Shown piece by piece: positions 15,837-27,311 of a stretch of 64,000 nt of DNA (the stretch's first letter is position 1; the number at the start of each line of letters is the position of its first letter). Source of the stretch: Rhodobacter ferrooxidans (GTDB lineage Bacteria > Pseudomonadota > Alphaproteobacteria > Rhodobacterales > Rhodobacteraceae); the NCBI RefSeq assembly GCF_000176015.1, contig NZ_ACYY01000017.1, forward strand, positions 1-64,000, given 5' to 3'. The notes under the pieces were generated by a model. The model searched no databases. It was given only the letters and a program-made list of their open reading frames with translations, and was not told the DNA's origin. Both the position numbers and the translations under genes were made by a program.

Positions 15837-18760
15837 GGATCGACGGCAAGGGCCTGATCGACCGCGGCTCGCCTGTGCGTTTCCGCTTTGACGGGGTGGA
15901 GTATGACGGCTTTCGGGGGGATACTCTCGCCTCGGCGCTGCTGGCCAATGGGGTGAAGCTGGTCGGGCGCAGTTTCAAGTATCACCGGCCGCGCGGGGTG
16001 CTGACCGCCGGGTCCGAGGAGCCGAACGCGCTGGTCGAGGTGATCGAGCGTGGCCAGCAAACGCCGAACGTCCGCGCCACGGTGCAGGAGGTTTACGACG
16101 GCCTGCAGGCGCGCAGCCAGAACCGCTGGCCCAGCCTGAAATATGACCTGCTGGCGGTGAACGACCTTGCGGCGCCGTTCCTGTCGGCGGGGTTCTATTA
16201 CAAGACCTTCATGTGGCCGCGCAGCTTCTGGGAAAAGCTGTATGAGCCGATGATCCGCCGCGCCGCGGGCCTTGGGCGGCTGTCGGGGCGGCATGACCAG
16301 GCAGTTTACGAGAAGGCCTTCGCGTTCTGCGACCTGCTGGTGATCGGTGCCGGGCCGACCGGGCTGCAAGCGGCCTTGACCGCGGCGCGGGCCGGGGCGG
16401 ATGTGATCCTGGCCGACGAGGATGCCCGGATGGGCGGGCGGCTTTTGTCCGAGCTCGAGGCGATCGACGGCTCTCCGGCGCTGGAATGGGTTGCCGCTGT
16501 GCTGGCCGAACTGGCGGCCCTGCCCAACGTGCGGTTGATGCCGCGCACCACCGTGACAGGCGCTTATGATGGCGGCACTTACGGCGCGCTGGAGCGGGTA
16601 GGGCTGCATCTGCCCGAGGCCGCCGACCGCCCGCGCGAATGTTTCTGGCGCATCGTGGCCGGGCAGGCGGTGCTCGCCGCCGGAGCCTTGGAACGGCCGA
16701 TTGCGTTTGAAGACAACGACCGGCCCGGCATCCTGCTGGCCTCGGCGGTGCGGAGTTACGTCAACCGCTATGGCGTGGCGCCGGGCAGTCGCGTCGCGGT
16801 GTTCGGCAACAATGACGACGCCCGCCGCACCGCCCGCGATCTGATGGCGGCAGGCATAAGGGTGGCGGCGCTGATCGACAGCCGCGCCGGGGTTTCCACC
16901 GACGAGGATTTCCCGGTCTATGCCGGGGCGGTGGTGTCAGGCACCCGCGGGCGGCTGGCGCTGGACGAGATCACCGTGCAGCACGCCAACGGCACGGTGC
17001 AGATTGCCGCCGATTGTCTGGCGATCAGCGGCGGCTGGAACCCGACGCTGCATCTGACCTGCCACATGAATGGCCGACCCATCTGGAACGACGATCTGGC
17101 GAGTTTCGTGCCCAGCAGGGGTGCTGTGCCGGGGCTGACTGCGGCGGGGGCGGCCAATGGCGCCTTCGGCACCGCCGCCTGTCTGGCCGAGGGGCAGGCG
17201 GCGGCACTGGCCGCCTTGCAGGCACTGGGGAGGGTGGCGAAACCCGCGCCGCTGCCGGTGGCCGAGGATTTCGGCTATGGCCTGCAACCCTTGTGGGCGG
17301 TTCCCGGCTCGGGCAAGGCGCATGGCCGGGCCTGGCTCGATTTTGCCAATGACGTGACGGTGAAGGATGTGAAGCTGGCGGCGGTCGAGAATTACGCCTC
17401 GGTCGAGCATATGAAACGTTACACCACCCAAGGCATGGCGCCGGATCAGGGCAAGAACTCCAACATCGGCGCGCTGGCGGTGCTGGCCGATGCCACCGGG
17501 CGGGGGATACCGGAAACCGGCACCACCACGTACCGGCCGCCCTTCGTGCCGGTGCCGATTGCGGCGATGGGCGCCGGGGGCCGTGGCAAGGGCTTTGCGC
17601 CGCAGCGGCTGATGACCTCGCATTCGGCGTCGGTCGCACTGGGCGCGCCGATGATCGAGGCCGGGCTGTGGTATCGCCCCAGTTATTTCCCGCGCCCCGG
17701 CGAGGCCACCTGGCGCGAGGCCTGCGACCGCGAGGTGCGGATGGTGCGGCAGGTGGTGGGGGTCTGCGATGTCTCGACCCTGGGCAAGATCGACATTCAG
17801 GGGGCGGATGCGGCGCGGTTTCTGGACCTGGTCTATACCAACACCTTTTCCAGCCTGCCGGTGGGGCGGGTGCGCTATGGGCTGATGCTGCGCGAGGATG
17901 GTCATGTGCTGGACGATGGCACCACGGCGCGGCTTGGCGACAGCCATTTCCTGATGACCACCACCACGGCGGCTGCCGGTCTGGTGATGCGGCATCTCGA
18001 TTTCATCCAGCAGGCGTTCTGCGCCGATTGGGATTTGCGCACGATTTCCGTGACCGAATCCTGGGCGCAGTTCGCGATCGCCGGGCCAAAGGCGCGCGAT
18101 CTGCTGGCGGCAGTGATGGACGGGCCGGTGGTTTTGCCGTTCATGGGCTGCATGGACGTGCAGGAGCAGGGTGTGGCCGCGCGGCTGTTCCGCATCTCGT
18201 TCTCCGGCGAGGAGGGCTATGAGATTGCCGTTCCCGCCCGCTATGGCGAGGCGCTGTTCCGCGATCTGCTGGCGCGTGCCGAGGTGATGGGTGGCGGGCC
18301 TTACGGCATGGAGGCGCTGAACGTCTTGCGGATCGAGAAGGGTTTCATCACCCATGCCGAGATCCATGGCCGCACCACCGCCTTCGATATCGGCATGGAA
18401 AAGATGGTCGCGGCCAAGGACTGCATCGGCAAAGCCGCCGCCCGCCGCCCCGGCCTTGTCGGCCCTGCACGCGAGCAATTGGTGGGGTTGAAGCCGCTGG
18501 CCGATGCGCCGCTGACCGCAGGTGCGCATCTTTACGCGCCGGGGGCGGCGGCCAGCCGCGACAACGATCAGGGCTATGTGACCTCGGTTTGCTATTCGCC
18601 CACTTTGGAAAGCTGGCTGGCGCTGGCCTTCCTGAAGGACGGCCGGGCAAGGCTGGGCGAGAGCATCCGGCTGGTCGACCCGCTGCGGCAGATCGATGTG
18701 ATCTGCACGGTCTGCGACCCGGTGTTCCACGACAAGGAAGGAAAGAAGCTGCGTGCCTAG
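15833..18760 (+). CDS. soxA: sarcosine oxidase subunit alpha
   Basis: The 975-residue alpha subunit, full length for the family. Residues about 1-100 form the ferredoxin-like 2Fe-2S-type fold (YDGFRGDTLASALLANGVKLVGRSFKYHRPRG, without cluster cysteines in this family). A pyridine-nucleotide-binding domain follows, with LLVIGAGPTGLQAALTAARAG at about 163-183. The C-terminal 400 residues are a GcvT/aminomethyltransferase domain that binds tetrahydrofolate (for example FSGEEGYEIAVP and NVLRIEKGFITHAEI). It starts by ATGA overlap with soxD and overlaps soxG by 8 nt. Nothing suggests damage. Confidence 0.95.
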   Translation: MRIDGKGLIDRGSPVRFRFDGVEYDGFRGDTLASALLANGVKLVGRSFKYHRPRGVLTAGSEEPNALVEVIERGQQTPNVRATVQEVYDGLQARSQNRWPSLKYDLLAVNDLAAPFLSAGFYYKTFMWPRSFWEKLYEPMIRRAAGLGRLSGRHDQAVYEKAFAFCDLLVIGAGPTGLQAALTAARAGADVILADEDARMGGRLLSELEAIDGSPALEWVAAVLAELAALPNVRLMPRTTVTGAYDGGTYGALERVGLHLPEAADRPRECFWRIVAGQAVLAAGALERPIAFEDNDRPGILLASAVRSYVNRYGVAPGSRVAVFGNNDDARRTARDLMAAGIRVAALIDSRAGVSTDEDFPVYAGAVVSGTRGRLALDEITVQHANGTVQIAADCLAISGGWNPTLHLTCHMNGRPIWNDDLASFVPSRGAVPGLTAAGAANGAFGTAACLAEGQAAALAALQALGRVAKPAPLPVAEDFGYGLQPLWAVPGSGKAHGRAWLDFANDVTVKDVKLAAVENYASVEHMKRYTTQGMAPDQGKNSNIGALAVLADATGRGIPETGTTTYRPPFVPVPIAAMGAGGRGKGFAPQRLMTSHSASVALGAPMIEAGLWYRPSYFPRPGEATWREACDREVRMVRQVVGVCDVSTLGKIDIQGADAARFLDLVYTNTFSSLPVGRVRYGLMLREDGHVLDDGTTARLGDSHFLMTTTTAAAGLVMRHLDFIQQAFCADWDLRTISVTESWAQFAIAGPKARDLLAAVMDGPVVLPFMGCMDVQEQGVAARLFRISFSGEEGYEIAVPARYGEALFRDLLARAEVMGGGPYGMEALNVLRIEKGFITHAEIHGRTTAFDIGMEKMVAAKDCIGKAAARRPGLVGPAREQLVGLKPLADAPLTAGAHLYAPGAAASRDNDQGYVTSVCYSPTLESWLALAFLKDGRARLGESIRLVDPLRQIDVICTVCDPVFHDKEGKKLRA

Positions 18761-19289
18761 CCTCATCGCCAAAGCCCCGCTGACCGCCACGCCGTTGCAG
18801 ATCGGCGGGGCAAAGCTGTCCGCCATCGACCCCGGCCCGATCACATCGGTGGCACCGTTCCGCGGCAAGGAGGCGGCGGTGGCGGTGGCGTTGGAAAGGC
18901 TGGGCCTCAGCTTCCCGGCGCCCGGGCAGTATGTGGAAAGCAACGGCCTGCGACTGGTCTGGACCGGCCGCGATCAGGCGTTCCTGATCGGGGCGGCGCC
19001 CGAGGGGCTGGAGGGACTGGCCGCGCTGACCGACCAATCCGACGGCTGGGCGGCGCTGCTGCTGGAAGGCCCGGCTGCCGAGGCGGTGCTGGCGCGGCTC
19101 TACCCGCTCGACCTGCGGGCAAGTGTTTTCCCGCCCGGCCACGCCTCCCGCTCCGCCCTCAACCACATGCTGTCGATCCTGCTGCGCACCGGTGCCGACA
19201 GTTTCCAGATCATGGTGTTCCGCTCGATGGCGCAAACCGCCTGGCATGAACTTCACGCCGCCATGACCGGCCTCGCCGCCCGCCCCTGA
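18753..19289 (+). CDS. soxG: sarcosine oxidase subunit gamma
   Basis: A 178-residue gamma subunit completing the SoxBDAG complex; structurally it is a GcvT-like fragment packed against the alpha subunit. Recognisable parts are RLYPLDLRASVFPPGHASRS, NHMLSILLRTG and the C-terminal RSMAQTAWHEL. It uses a GTG start at 18753, overlapping the last codons of soxA, with AAGGAAAGAAG as ribosome site. No clear terminator follows before dnaG. Confidence 0.92.
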   Translation: MPSLIAKAPLTATPLQIGGAKLSAIDPGPITSVAPFRGKEAAVAVALERLGLSFPAPGQYVESNGLRLVWTGRDQAFLIGAAPEGLEGLAALTDQSDGWAALLLEGPAAEAVLARLYPLDLRASVFPPGHASRSALNHMLSILLRTGADSFQIMVFRSMAQTAWHELHAAMTGLAARP

Positions 19290-19382
19290 CCCTGCGGTTT
19301 CTTCTTGGCCTAAATACCCATCTGTCGCCCGCCCCAAGTGCAGGCGCTTGCCACGCTGGCGCCAAGGCCCGATAAAGGCGGC

Positions 19383-21335
19383 ATGAGCCTGCCCACCGGA
19401 TTCCTTGATGAATTGCGCACACGGATCTCGCTCTCCCAGGTGGTGGGGCGCAAGGTCACATGGGACATGCGCAAATCCAACCAGGGCAAGGGCGACATGT
19501 GGGCGCCGTGCCCCTTCCATCAGGAAAAATCCGCCAGCTTCCATGTCGATGATCGCAAAGGCTTTTATTACTGCTTCGGCTGCCACGCCAAGGGCGACGC
19601 GGTGACCTTCGTCAAGGAAACCGAGAACCTTGGGTTCATGGAGGCGGTGGAGCTGCTGGCACGCGAGGCCGGCATGCCGATGCCCGCCCGCGACCCGCAG
19701 GCGGCGCAAAAGGCCGACCGGCGCAGCCAGCTTGTGCAGGTGATGGAGGAGGCGGTGAAATACTACCGCCTGCAACTGCAAACCGGGGCAGGGGCCGCGG
19801 CGCGCGACTACATCACCCGCAGGCGGCTTTCGCCCGAGGCGCAGGCGCGGTTCGAGATCGGCTATGCGCCGAATGTGCGCAACGGCCTGTTGCAGGCGCT
19901 GACGCAAAAGGGCATCGCTGCCGATCTGCTTGTGGAGGCCGGTCTTTGCGCCCGTCCAGATGGCGGCGGCACGCCTTACGACCGCTTCCGCGACCGCATC
20001 ATCTTTCCCATCCGCGATGGCCGGGGCCGCGCCATATCCTTGGGGGGGCGCGCCATGGACCCCAACGCGCAGGCCAAATACCTCAACGGCCCGGAAACCG
20101 AATTGTTCAGCAAGGGCCACAACCTTTACAACCATGCGCCTGCGCGCGAGGCGGCGGGCAAGGGCAAGCCGCTGGTGGTGGCCGAAGGCTACATGGATGT
20201 GATTGCGCTGGTCGAGGCCGGGTTTACCGCTGCCGTGGCCCCGCTGGGCACCGCGGTCACCGAAGACCAGTTGCGGCTGATGTGGCGCATCCACCCCGAG
20301 CCGATCATTGCGCTGGATGGCGATGCCGCAGGCATCCGCGCCGGGCTGCGGGTGGTCGACCTGGCCTTGCCGCTGCTGGAGGCGGGGCAGGGCCTGCGCT
20401 TTGCCCTGCTGCCGGGTGGCCAGGACCCCGACGATCTGATCAAGGCGCAGGGCGCAGCGGCGATGCAGCGGGTGCTGGATGATGCCCGGCCGATGGTGCA
20501 ACTGCTGTGGCAGCGCGAAACCGAAGGTCGGGTGTTCGACAGCCCCGAACGCAAGGCGGCGCTGGACAAGACCCTGCGCGCGGCGCTGAAACGCATCGTC
20601 GACCCCTCGATCCGCGGCCATTATGGCGAGGATATCAAGCGGTTGCGCTGGGAGCTGTTCGGCCAGAACGGCACCCAGACAGCCCGCAAACCCGACTTCA
20701 CCCCGCGCAAACCCGGCGAGAAGTTCACCCGCTTTGCTGCACCCGAACCGCCCTTGGCCAGCACCCGCGCCTCGGCCCTTGGGGCAGGCGCAGGCGGTGC
20801 CGAGCAACTGCTGGAATCGCTGCTGCTGGCCACGCTGGTGGTGCATCCCGGCCTGATCGCCCGCTTTGAATCGGCGCTGGAACGGCTGGAACTGGCCCAT
20901 CCCGGCCATGACGCGCTGCGCGGGGCGCTGCTGCGGCACGGCCACCGCCCGGACCTCACGAATTTTCGCGAGATTATCGCCACCGAACAGCGCGCGGTGC
21001 TTGAAAGCCTGTTTGGCCAAAGCCATGTGCAAACCGCACCCCCCGTGCGCAACGCCGAGGATACCGACCTTGCCAACATGTGTGTGGCCGAGGCCCTGGC
21101 GAAACTGCATGCGCGGCGGGGGGCAAGACGTGAAATCGAGGACGCTGTCGAAGACCTTTCCGGCCTGGCCGATGAAGGGGTGACATGGCGTCTGAGCCAG
21201 GCAACCGAGGCGCGCAACCGTGCAGACCGCAGCAATCTTGAAACCGCCGCCGACATGGGCGAGGACCGCACCGCCCTGTCGCGGCACCTGCAAGACCTGA
21301 TCGACGGACAGGTCTGGGTGAAGAAGAAAAATTAA
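19383..21335 (+). CDS. dnaG: DNA primase
   Basis: A 650-residue primase that makes RNA primers at the replication fork. The N-terminal zinc-binding domain has C43/H46 and C64/C67 ([10 protein letters not shown] and [12 protein letters not shown]). The catalytic core follows with [16 protein letters not shown] and [14 protein letters not shown], and the TOPRIM domain has [12 protein letters not shown] (Glu) and ALDGDAAG (DxD). The C-terminal part, which binds DnaB helicase, is more divergent. ATG 19383 gives the usual [12 protein letters not shown] start. The gene directly precedes rpoD, the standard macromolecular-synthesis arrangement. Confidence 0.96.
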   Translation: MSLPTGFLDELRTRISLSQVVGRKVTWDMRKSNQGKGDMWAPCPFHQEKSASFHVDDRKGFYYCFGCHAKGDAVTFVKETENLGFMEAVELLAREAGMPMPARDPQAAQKADRRSQLVQVMEEAVKYYRLQLQTGAGAAARDYITRRRLSPEAQARFEIGYAPNVRNGLLQALTQKGIAADLLVEAGLCARPDGGGTPYDRFRDRIIFPIRDGRGRAISLGGRAMDPNAQAKYLNGPETELFSKGHNLYNHAPAREAAGKGKPLVVAEGYMDVIALVEAGFTAAVAPLGTAVTEDQLRLMWRIHPEPIIALDGDAAGIRAGLRVVDLALPLLEAGQGLRFALLPGGQDPDDLIKAQGAAAMQRVLDDARPMVQLLWQRETEGRVFDSPERKAALDKTLRAALKRIVDPSIRGHYGEDIKRLRWELFGQNGTQTARKPDFTPRKPGEKFTRFAAPEPPLASTRASALGAGAGGAEQLLESLLLATLVVHPGLIARFESALERLELAHPGHDALRGALLRHGHRPDLTNFREIIATEQRAVLESLFGQSHVQTAPPVRNAEDTDLANMCVAEALAKLHARRGARREIEDAVEDLSGLADEGVTWRLSQATEARNRADRSNLETAADMGEDRTALSRHLQDLIDGQVWVKKKN

Positions 21336-21391
21336 CCCGTCCCGGGCCAGAAACGATTTCCCGATTTTGCCCCGTAGCCCCGCGAAAACCG

Positions 21392-21474
21392 CCCCCCCCC
21401 CTTTCACCCGCCGTGATTCGCGCTATTGATTCGATCCGACACCCGCTGATTCGAACCACCGCCCCTCTGATTCG
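21392..21474. promoter_or_regulatory. C10 run and four TGATTCG repeats upstream of rpoD
   Basis: The dnaG-rpoD spacer (161 nt) contains ten consecutive C residues (21392-21401) and then four direct copies of TGATTCG at 21414-21420, 21427-21433, 21447-21453 and 21468-21474. The last three start about 20-21 nt apart, close to two helical turns. They end 22 nt before the rpoD start. This could be a multi-site protein-binding array or part of the rpoD promoter/leader; no known motif was recognised. Confidence 0.6.
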
Positions 21475-21496
21475 GCCCGCCCCCCAAGGAGCACCC

Positions 21497-23503
<2,007 letters not shown>

Positions 23504-24293
23504 TGCCACTTTTTTCTTCGGGCCTCTGCCTTTTAAGCATAACCAGACGAACACAAATCCAGCATCAACTTTTTCCTGATGGGAGATGCTGGCTTTTGCC
23601 AACAGGCGAACTGAAATCTTGTCTTCATCTGAAAGAGATAAATGATTTGGCAACTTATTGCCTGCACATTTAAAGGACTGGCGGATTTCTGATATCGAAA
23701 CTGTTCCTTCGCTGTCTATTTCGGTTTGAAGCAGTTTTGCAAAAGTTTCGATACCTTCTTCAGTTTTCTTAAATTTCCGCTTATCGATTCCAAACAGTTT
23801 ATCAAACTTTTCAGCCTGCCCCGCAACGACAAGTAGATTCGCCTTTAGGTTTCCAGATGCAACCACTGACAAACGCAGGGCATCTTCCAATATTAGAGAG
23901 CGAGTGTAACTTGATGCCGGATTACTTGATCCGAGCCATTTAATTTCGATTGCGCCATAGAAAGATCCCTTCTTGCCTTTCGATTTCAAAACAATATCGA
24001 GACGTGCTAAGGAATTTTCATGGCCTGCAAACGGGTGGCTTGCTTGAATGTCAAAATTTCTTTGAGAATTAATAATCTGAAGTATTGTTAACTGTGCGGA
24101 GTCTTCCCCAAAGAAGTCACCGAATCCTTGAGCAAGTTGAAGTTGATACCAGCCGGCGAGTCCGGTCGCTATGTCGCACGCAAGTTTCTTACGTTCATTC
24201 GCCAACGGTCACCTCAATCTTCTTGCATCTAGCAAACTAATTCTGTCGCTTCAGTGTGGACAACGCAACTCGAAACGAACGAGCCGCACCAAG

Positions 24294-24352
24294 CCGTAGG
24301 CCGGGGTTCACCCCGGCACACCTGCGCTACGGCGGGGTGAAACCCGCCCTAC
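24294..24352. repeat. inverted pair of REP-like units
   Basis: The unit GTAGGCCGGGGTTCACCCCG at 24297-24316 forms a hairpin, and a reverse-oriented variant (GGCGGGGTGAAACCCGCC, then CTAC) follows at 24331-24352. Read on the minus strand the second copy is GTAGGGCGGGTTTCACCCCG, a classic REP sequence. Two such units in opposite orientation make a BIME-like structure. Confidence 0.75.
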
Positions 24353-24487
24353 TCACTGTCAGAGGGTCGCGACCGAACTGGGGTGGGCGCCATCGCGCCC
24401 GCCTGGGGGCGGGTCGGGCGCGGCCCGGGGACTTGAGGCCCCGGGCGGGAATGATCCTTGACGCAATGTCTGTGGCAGCCGAAGAAA

Positions 24488-24511
24488 CCGTAGGCCGGGG
24501 TTCACCCCGGC
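24488..24511. repeat. second direct copy of the REP-like unit
   Basis: A 24-nt exact copy of the first unit (24294-24317): CCGTAGGCCGGGGTTCACCC followed by CGGC. It lies about 50 nt before the GFA-family start codon. Confidence 0.8.
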
Positions 24512-24560
24512 GTCCCCGTAACATGGCAGAGTGAACCCGCCCACCCGAAGGAGACGTAGC

Positions 24561-24953
24561 ATGGACCACTTCACCGGCGGCTGTCTCTGCGGCAAGTTGC
24601 GGATCGTGGCATCCGGCCAGCCCTACCGGGTCGGCATCTGCCATTGCCTTGACTGCCGCAAGCATCACGGCGCGCTGTTTCATGCCTCGGCGATCTTCCC
24701 GGCCGATGCGGTGACGGTCACGGGCGAGTCCCGCGACTATCAGGGGCGGTATTTCTGCCCCGATTGCGGCTCGACGGTGTTCGGGCGCAGTGGCGACGAG
24801 GTCGAGGTGAACCTTGGTTCGCTGGATGCCCCCGACCAGTTGCGCCCGACCTACGAGCTTTGGACCCTGCGCCGCGAGGGCTGGTTGCCGGCGTTTCCGG
24901 GCACGAAATGCTTCGACCGCAATCGCGATGCCACCAGCCGCTTTGAGCCGTAA
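24561..24953 (+). CDS. GFA (CENP-V/GFA domain) family protein
   Basis: A 130-residue zinc protein of the glutathione-dependent formaldehyde-activating (GFA) family. The cysteine pattern is complete: C8-L-C10 (GGCLCGKLR), C27-H-C29 and C32 (ICHCLDCRKHHGA), and C66/C69 (FCPDCGSTVF). Most members have no proven reaction; a few accelerate S-hydroxymethylglutathione formation. ATG 24561 follows GAAGGAGACG. It is a single gene between the REP-like region and the AspT-like transporter. Confidence 0.88.
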   Translation: MDHFTGGCLCGKLRIVASGQPYRVGICHCLDCRKHHGALFHASAIFPADAVTVTGESRDYQGRYFCPDCGSTVFGRSGDEVEVNLGSLDAPDQLRPTYELWTLRREGWLPAFPGTKCFDRNRDATSRFEP

Positions 24954-25121
24954 CAAAGGGTTGCTTCCGCCCGTCTGCACCCTGGCCGCCGCCGCGCCGA
25001 AAGCCCGAGCATGGCCCGAAGGCCGCAGGCGCGGAAAATGCACCGCTGCGGCGGCACGAAGGTTTGCATTTGCCGCCGGGCAGTCTAACAGGGGCGCAGG
25101 GAGGGCTGAACGAGGCGGCCC

Positions 25122-26786
25122 ATGAGCGAGATCGGTTTTTCCATACTCCTGCTGTCCGTGGTGGCCATTCTTGGCCTGCTGATCGGGGCTGTCCGGGTCC
25201 GGGGCGTCGGCCTCGGCATTGGCGGCGTGCTGTTCGGCGGCATCATCGTCGGGCATTTCGTGCATCAGGGCGGCTGGGAGATCGACGCCGACGCCCTGCA
25301 TTTCATCAAGGAATTCGGCCTGATCCTGTTTGTCTATACCATCGGCAATCAGGTCGGCCCGGGCTTTTTCGCGTCCTTGCGACGAGCCGGGCTGCGGCTG
25401 AACGCGCTGGCCGCGGCCATCGTGCTGCTGGGGGCGCTGACCACACTGGCGCTGCACTACGGCTTTGGCGTGGCCCCCGAGGTGCTGCTGGGGGTCTATT
25501 CGGGCGCTGTCACCAACACGCCGTCGCTGGCCGCCGGGCAGCAGATCCTGTCGGAACTGGGCCAGACGCCGGAGACCGTCAGCCAGTTGGGGCTGGGCTA
25601 TGCCATGGCCTATCCCTTTGGCATCCTTGGGATTCTGCTGACCATGTGGCTGATCCGCATCGGTTTCGGCATCCTGATCCCGGCGGAAGCCGCGGCCAGC
25701 GAGGCGGAAAGTGGCGTCGGGCGGGCCAAGCTGTTGTCGGCCAACGTGGCGGTGCGCAACACCAACATGGACGGCATCACCTGCGCCGAACTGGCCATCC
25801 TGATCGGAGACGGGGTGATCTGTTCGCGGCTGAAATCGGCAGGTGTGCTGAAGGTGCCGCAGCCCAATGTGACGCTTGCTGCGGGTGACGTGCTGCATCT
25901 GGTCAGCTCTGACCCGGCGGCGCTGCACCGGGCCACGCTGATTGTCGGCGAAGAGGTCGAGGAGTCGCTTTCGACCAAGGGCACCAACTTCCGGTCGGAG
26001 CGCGTGGTGGTGACCTCGGAGGCGGTGCTGGGCAAGCGCATCAACGACCTGATCCAGAAATCGCACGGGCATGTGGTGGTGTCGCGGCTGCACCGGGCCG
26101 GGGTGGAGCTGGTGGCGCAGCCGGATTCGGTGCTGCAATTCGGTGACATCCTGAACATCGTCGGCCCGATCGAAGAGATCGACCGGCTGGCACCGCTGCT
26201 GGGCAATGCCTCGGCCAAGCTGAACCATGTGCAGATGTTGCCGATCTTCATCGGCATCGGTCTGGGCGTGCTGCTGGGATCGCTGCCGATCCCGTTTCCC
26301 AACCTGCCCGCGCCGCTGCGGCTGGGGCTGGCGGGTGGGCCGCTGATTGCCGCCATCCTGCTGGCACGCTTGGGCAATTTCGGTCGGCTTTACTGGTTCA
26401 TGCCGCCCAGTGCCAACCTCGCGCTGCGCGAGATCGGTATTGTGCTGTTTCTGGCGGTGGTGGGCTTGGATTCCGGCAAGGGTTTTGTTGCGACGCTGAC
26501 CGAAGGCGGCGGGCTGGCCTGGATCGGTTACGGGATCGTGATCACGCTGGTGCCGCTGTTGGGGGTGGGCTATTTCGCCCGCCGGGTGCTGCGGATGAAC
26601 TACCTTAGCCTGTGCGGGTTGCTGGCGGGCTCGATGACCGATCCGCCGGCGCTGGCCTTTGCCAATGCCGTGCATCCCGGCTCGGGCACCCCGGCGCTGG
26701 CCTATGCCACGGTCTATCCGCTGGTGATGTTCCTGCGCATCCTGTCGCCGCAGATCATGGCGATCATCCTGCTGTTCAGTGGCTAG
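25122..26786 (+). CDS. AspT/YidE/YbjL-type transporter with RCK_C domains
   Basis: A 554-residue inner-membrane protein built from two hydrophobic halves (about residues 1-185 and 375-554), each an AspT/YidE/YbjL duplication domain, joined by two regulatory TrkA-C (RCK_C) domains at about 200-275 and 285-360. Diagnostic stretches are [20 protein letters not shown] and [17 protein letters not shown] in the first half and [17 protein letters not shown] and [14 protein letters not shown] in the second. The best known member, AspT, exchanges aspartate for alanine; the substrate here is unknown. The start has GGGAGGGCTG about 15 nt upstream and no closer alternative. No operon partner is seen. Confidence 0.88.
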   Translation: MSEIGFSILLLSVVAILGLLIGAVRVRGVGLGIGGVLFGGIIVGHFVHQGGWEIDADALHFIKEFGLILFVYTIGNQVGPGFFASLRRAGLRLNALAAAIVLLGALTTLALHYGFGVAPEVLLGVYSGAVTNTPSLAAGQQILSELGQTPETVSQLGLGYAMAYPFGILGILLTMWLIRIGFGILIPAEAAASEAESGVGRAKLLSANVAVRNTNMDGITCAELAILIGDGVICSRLKSAGVLKVPQPNVTLAAGDVLHLVSSDPAALHRATLIVGEEVEESLSTKGTNFRSERVVVTSEAVLGKRINDLIQKSHGHVVVSRLHRAGVELVAQPDSVLQFGDILNIVGPIEEIDRLAPLLGNASAKLNHVQMLPIFIGIGLGVLLGSLPIPFPNLPAPLRLGLAGGPLIAAILLARLGNFGRLYWFMPPSANLALREIGIVLFLAVVGLDSGKGFVATLTEGGGLAWIGYGIVITLVPLLGVGYFARRVLRMNYLSLCGLLAGSMTDPPALAFANAVHPGSGTPALAYATVYPLVMFLRILSPQIMAIILLFSG

Positions 26787-26990
26787 GCCCGGCACGCCGC
26801 CGCAACACCCCCGTGCGGTCGTTGCTGGCATCAGCCGCGCCGTGGCTGCTGCAAACCGCGCCTTGCCAATCCTGCCCGGATCGCCTTAACAGAAGAACGG
26901 GCTTCGGGCAGCAGGTGTTGCCAAAGCCATCTGGCAGCATGAGTCCCGGGTGCCAAAGGGTGCCCCACCGTTCGAAAGGTGAAGCCCGCG

Positions 26991-27311
26991 ATGGATATTC
27001 TGGCCTTTTTCGGCGTGCAGGACCGGGCTGAACTGCTGTGGGTGTTGCTGGGGCTTTGCGCCCAGATCGTGTTCGGCCTGCGGTTCATCGTGCAATGGTG
27101 GGTTTCGGAAAAGGCCGGCCGGTCCACCGTGCCGTTGGCGTTCTGGTATCTGTCGCTGGTGGGCGGTGTGCTGATGCTGGCCTATGCGATCTATCGCTGG
27201 GATCCGGTCTTCATGCTGGGGCAGGCGCTGGGGCTGGCGGTCTATGTGCGCAACCTGGTCCTGATCCACCGCCAGCCGAAGGAAGATGCTATGGCGCCGT
27301 CGGAGCCTTGA
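26991..27311 (+). CDS. LAB_N (lipid-A-disaccharide synthase N-terminal domain) membrane protein
   Basis: A 106-residue inner-membrane protein with three helices and the LAB_N signature AQIVFGLRFIVQWWVSEKAGRS followed by VPLAFWYLSLVGG. Such proteins usually sit beside GT2 and GT39 glycosyltransferases that modify lipid A or other lipid-linked sugars, and both are present just downstream on the other strand. It is not the catalytic LpxB enzyme. ATG 26991 is preferred to GTG 26979 because AAGGTGAAG gives a ribosome site at proper distance. The last 23 nt overlap the converging GT39 gene. Confidence 0.85.
   Translation: MDILAFFGVQDRAELLWVLLGLCAQIVFGLRFIVQWWVSEKAGRSTVPLAFWYLSLVGGVLMLAYAIYRWDPVFMLGQALGLAVYVRNLVLIHRQPKEDAMAPSEP

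Larger units (their letters stand above)
24206..24560. other. gene-free region with REP-like palindromes
   Basis: These 355 nt hold no credible gene. They contain three copies of a REP-type palindromic unit (annotated separately) and a GC-rich stretch with several short hairpins (for example GGGCGCGGCCCGGGG). It probably carries the promoter of the GFA-family gene at its right end and marks the border of the AT-rich insert. Confidence 0.6.

Noticed and set aside
18348-21407. A 1019-codon minus-strand frame opposite soxA, soxG and dnaG
   Set aside because: It crosses three well-identified genes on the other strand, and the product has no recognisable sequence or ribosome site.
21414-21474. 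TGATTCG repeats as a CRISPR array
   Set aside because: Units of 7 nt with 6-14 nt spacing are far too short, and there are no cas genes.
24327-26831. An 834-codon minus-strand frame opposite the GFA and AspT-like genes
   Set aside because: Antisense to two genes with clear domains; no plausible product.
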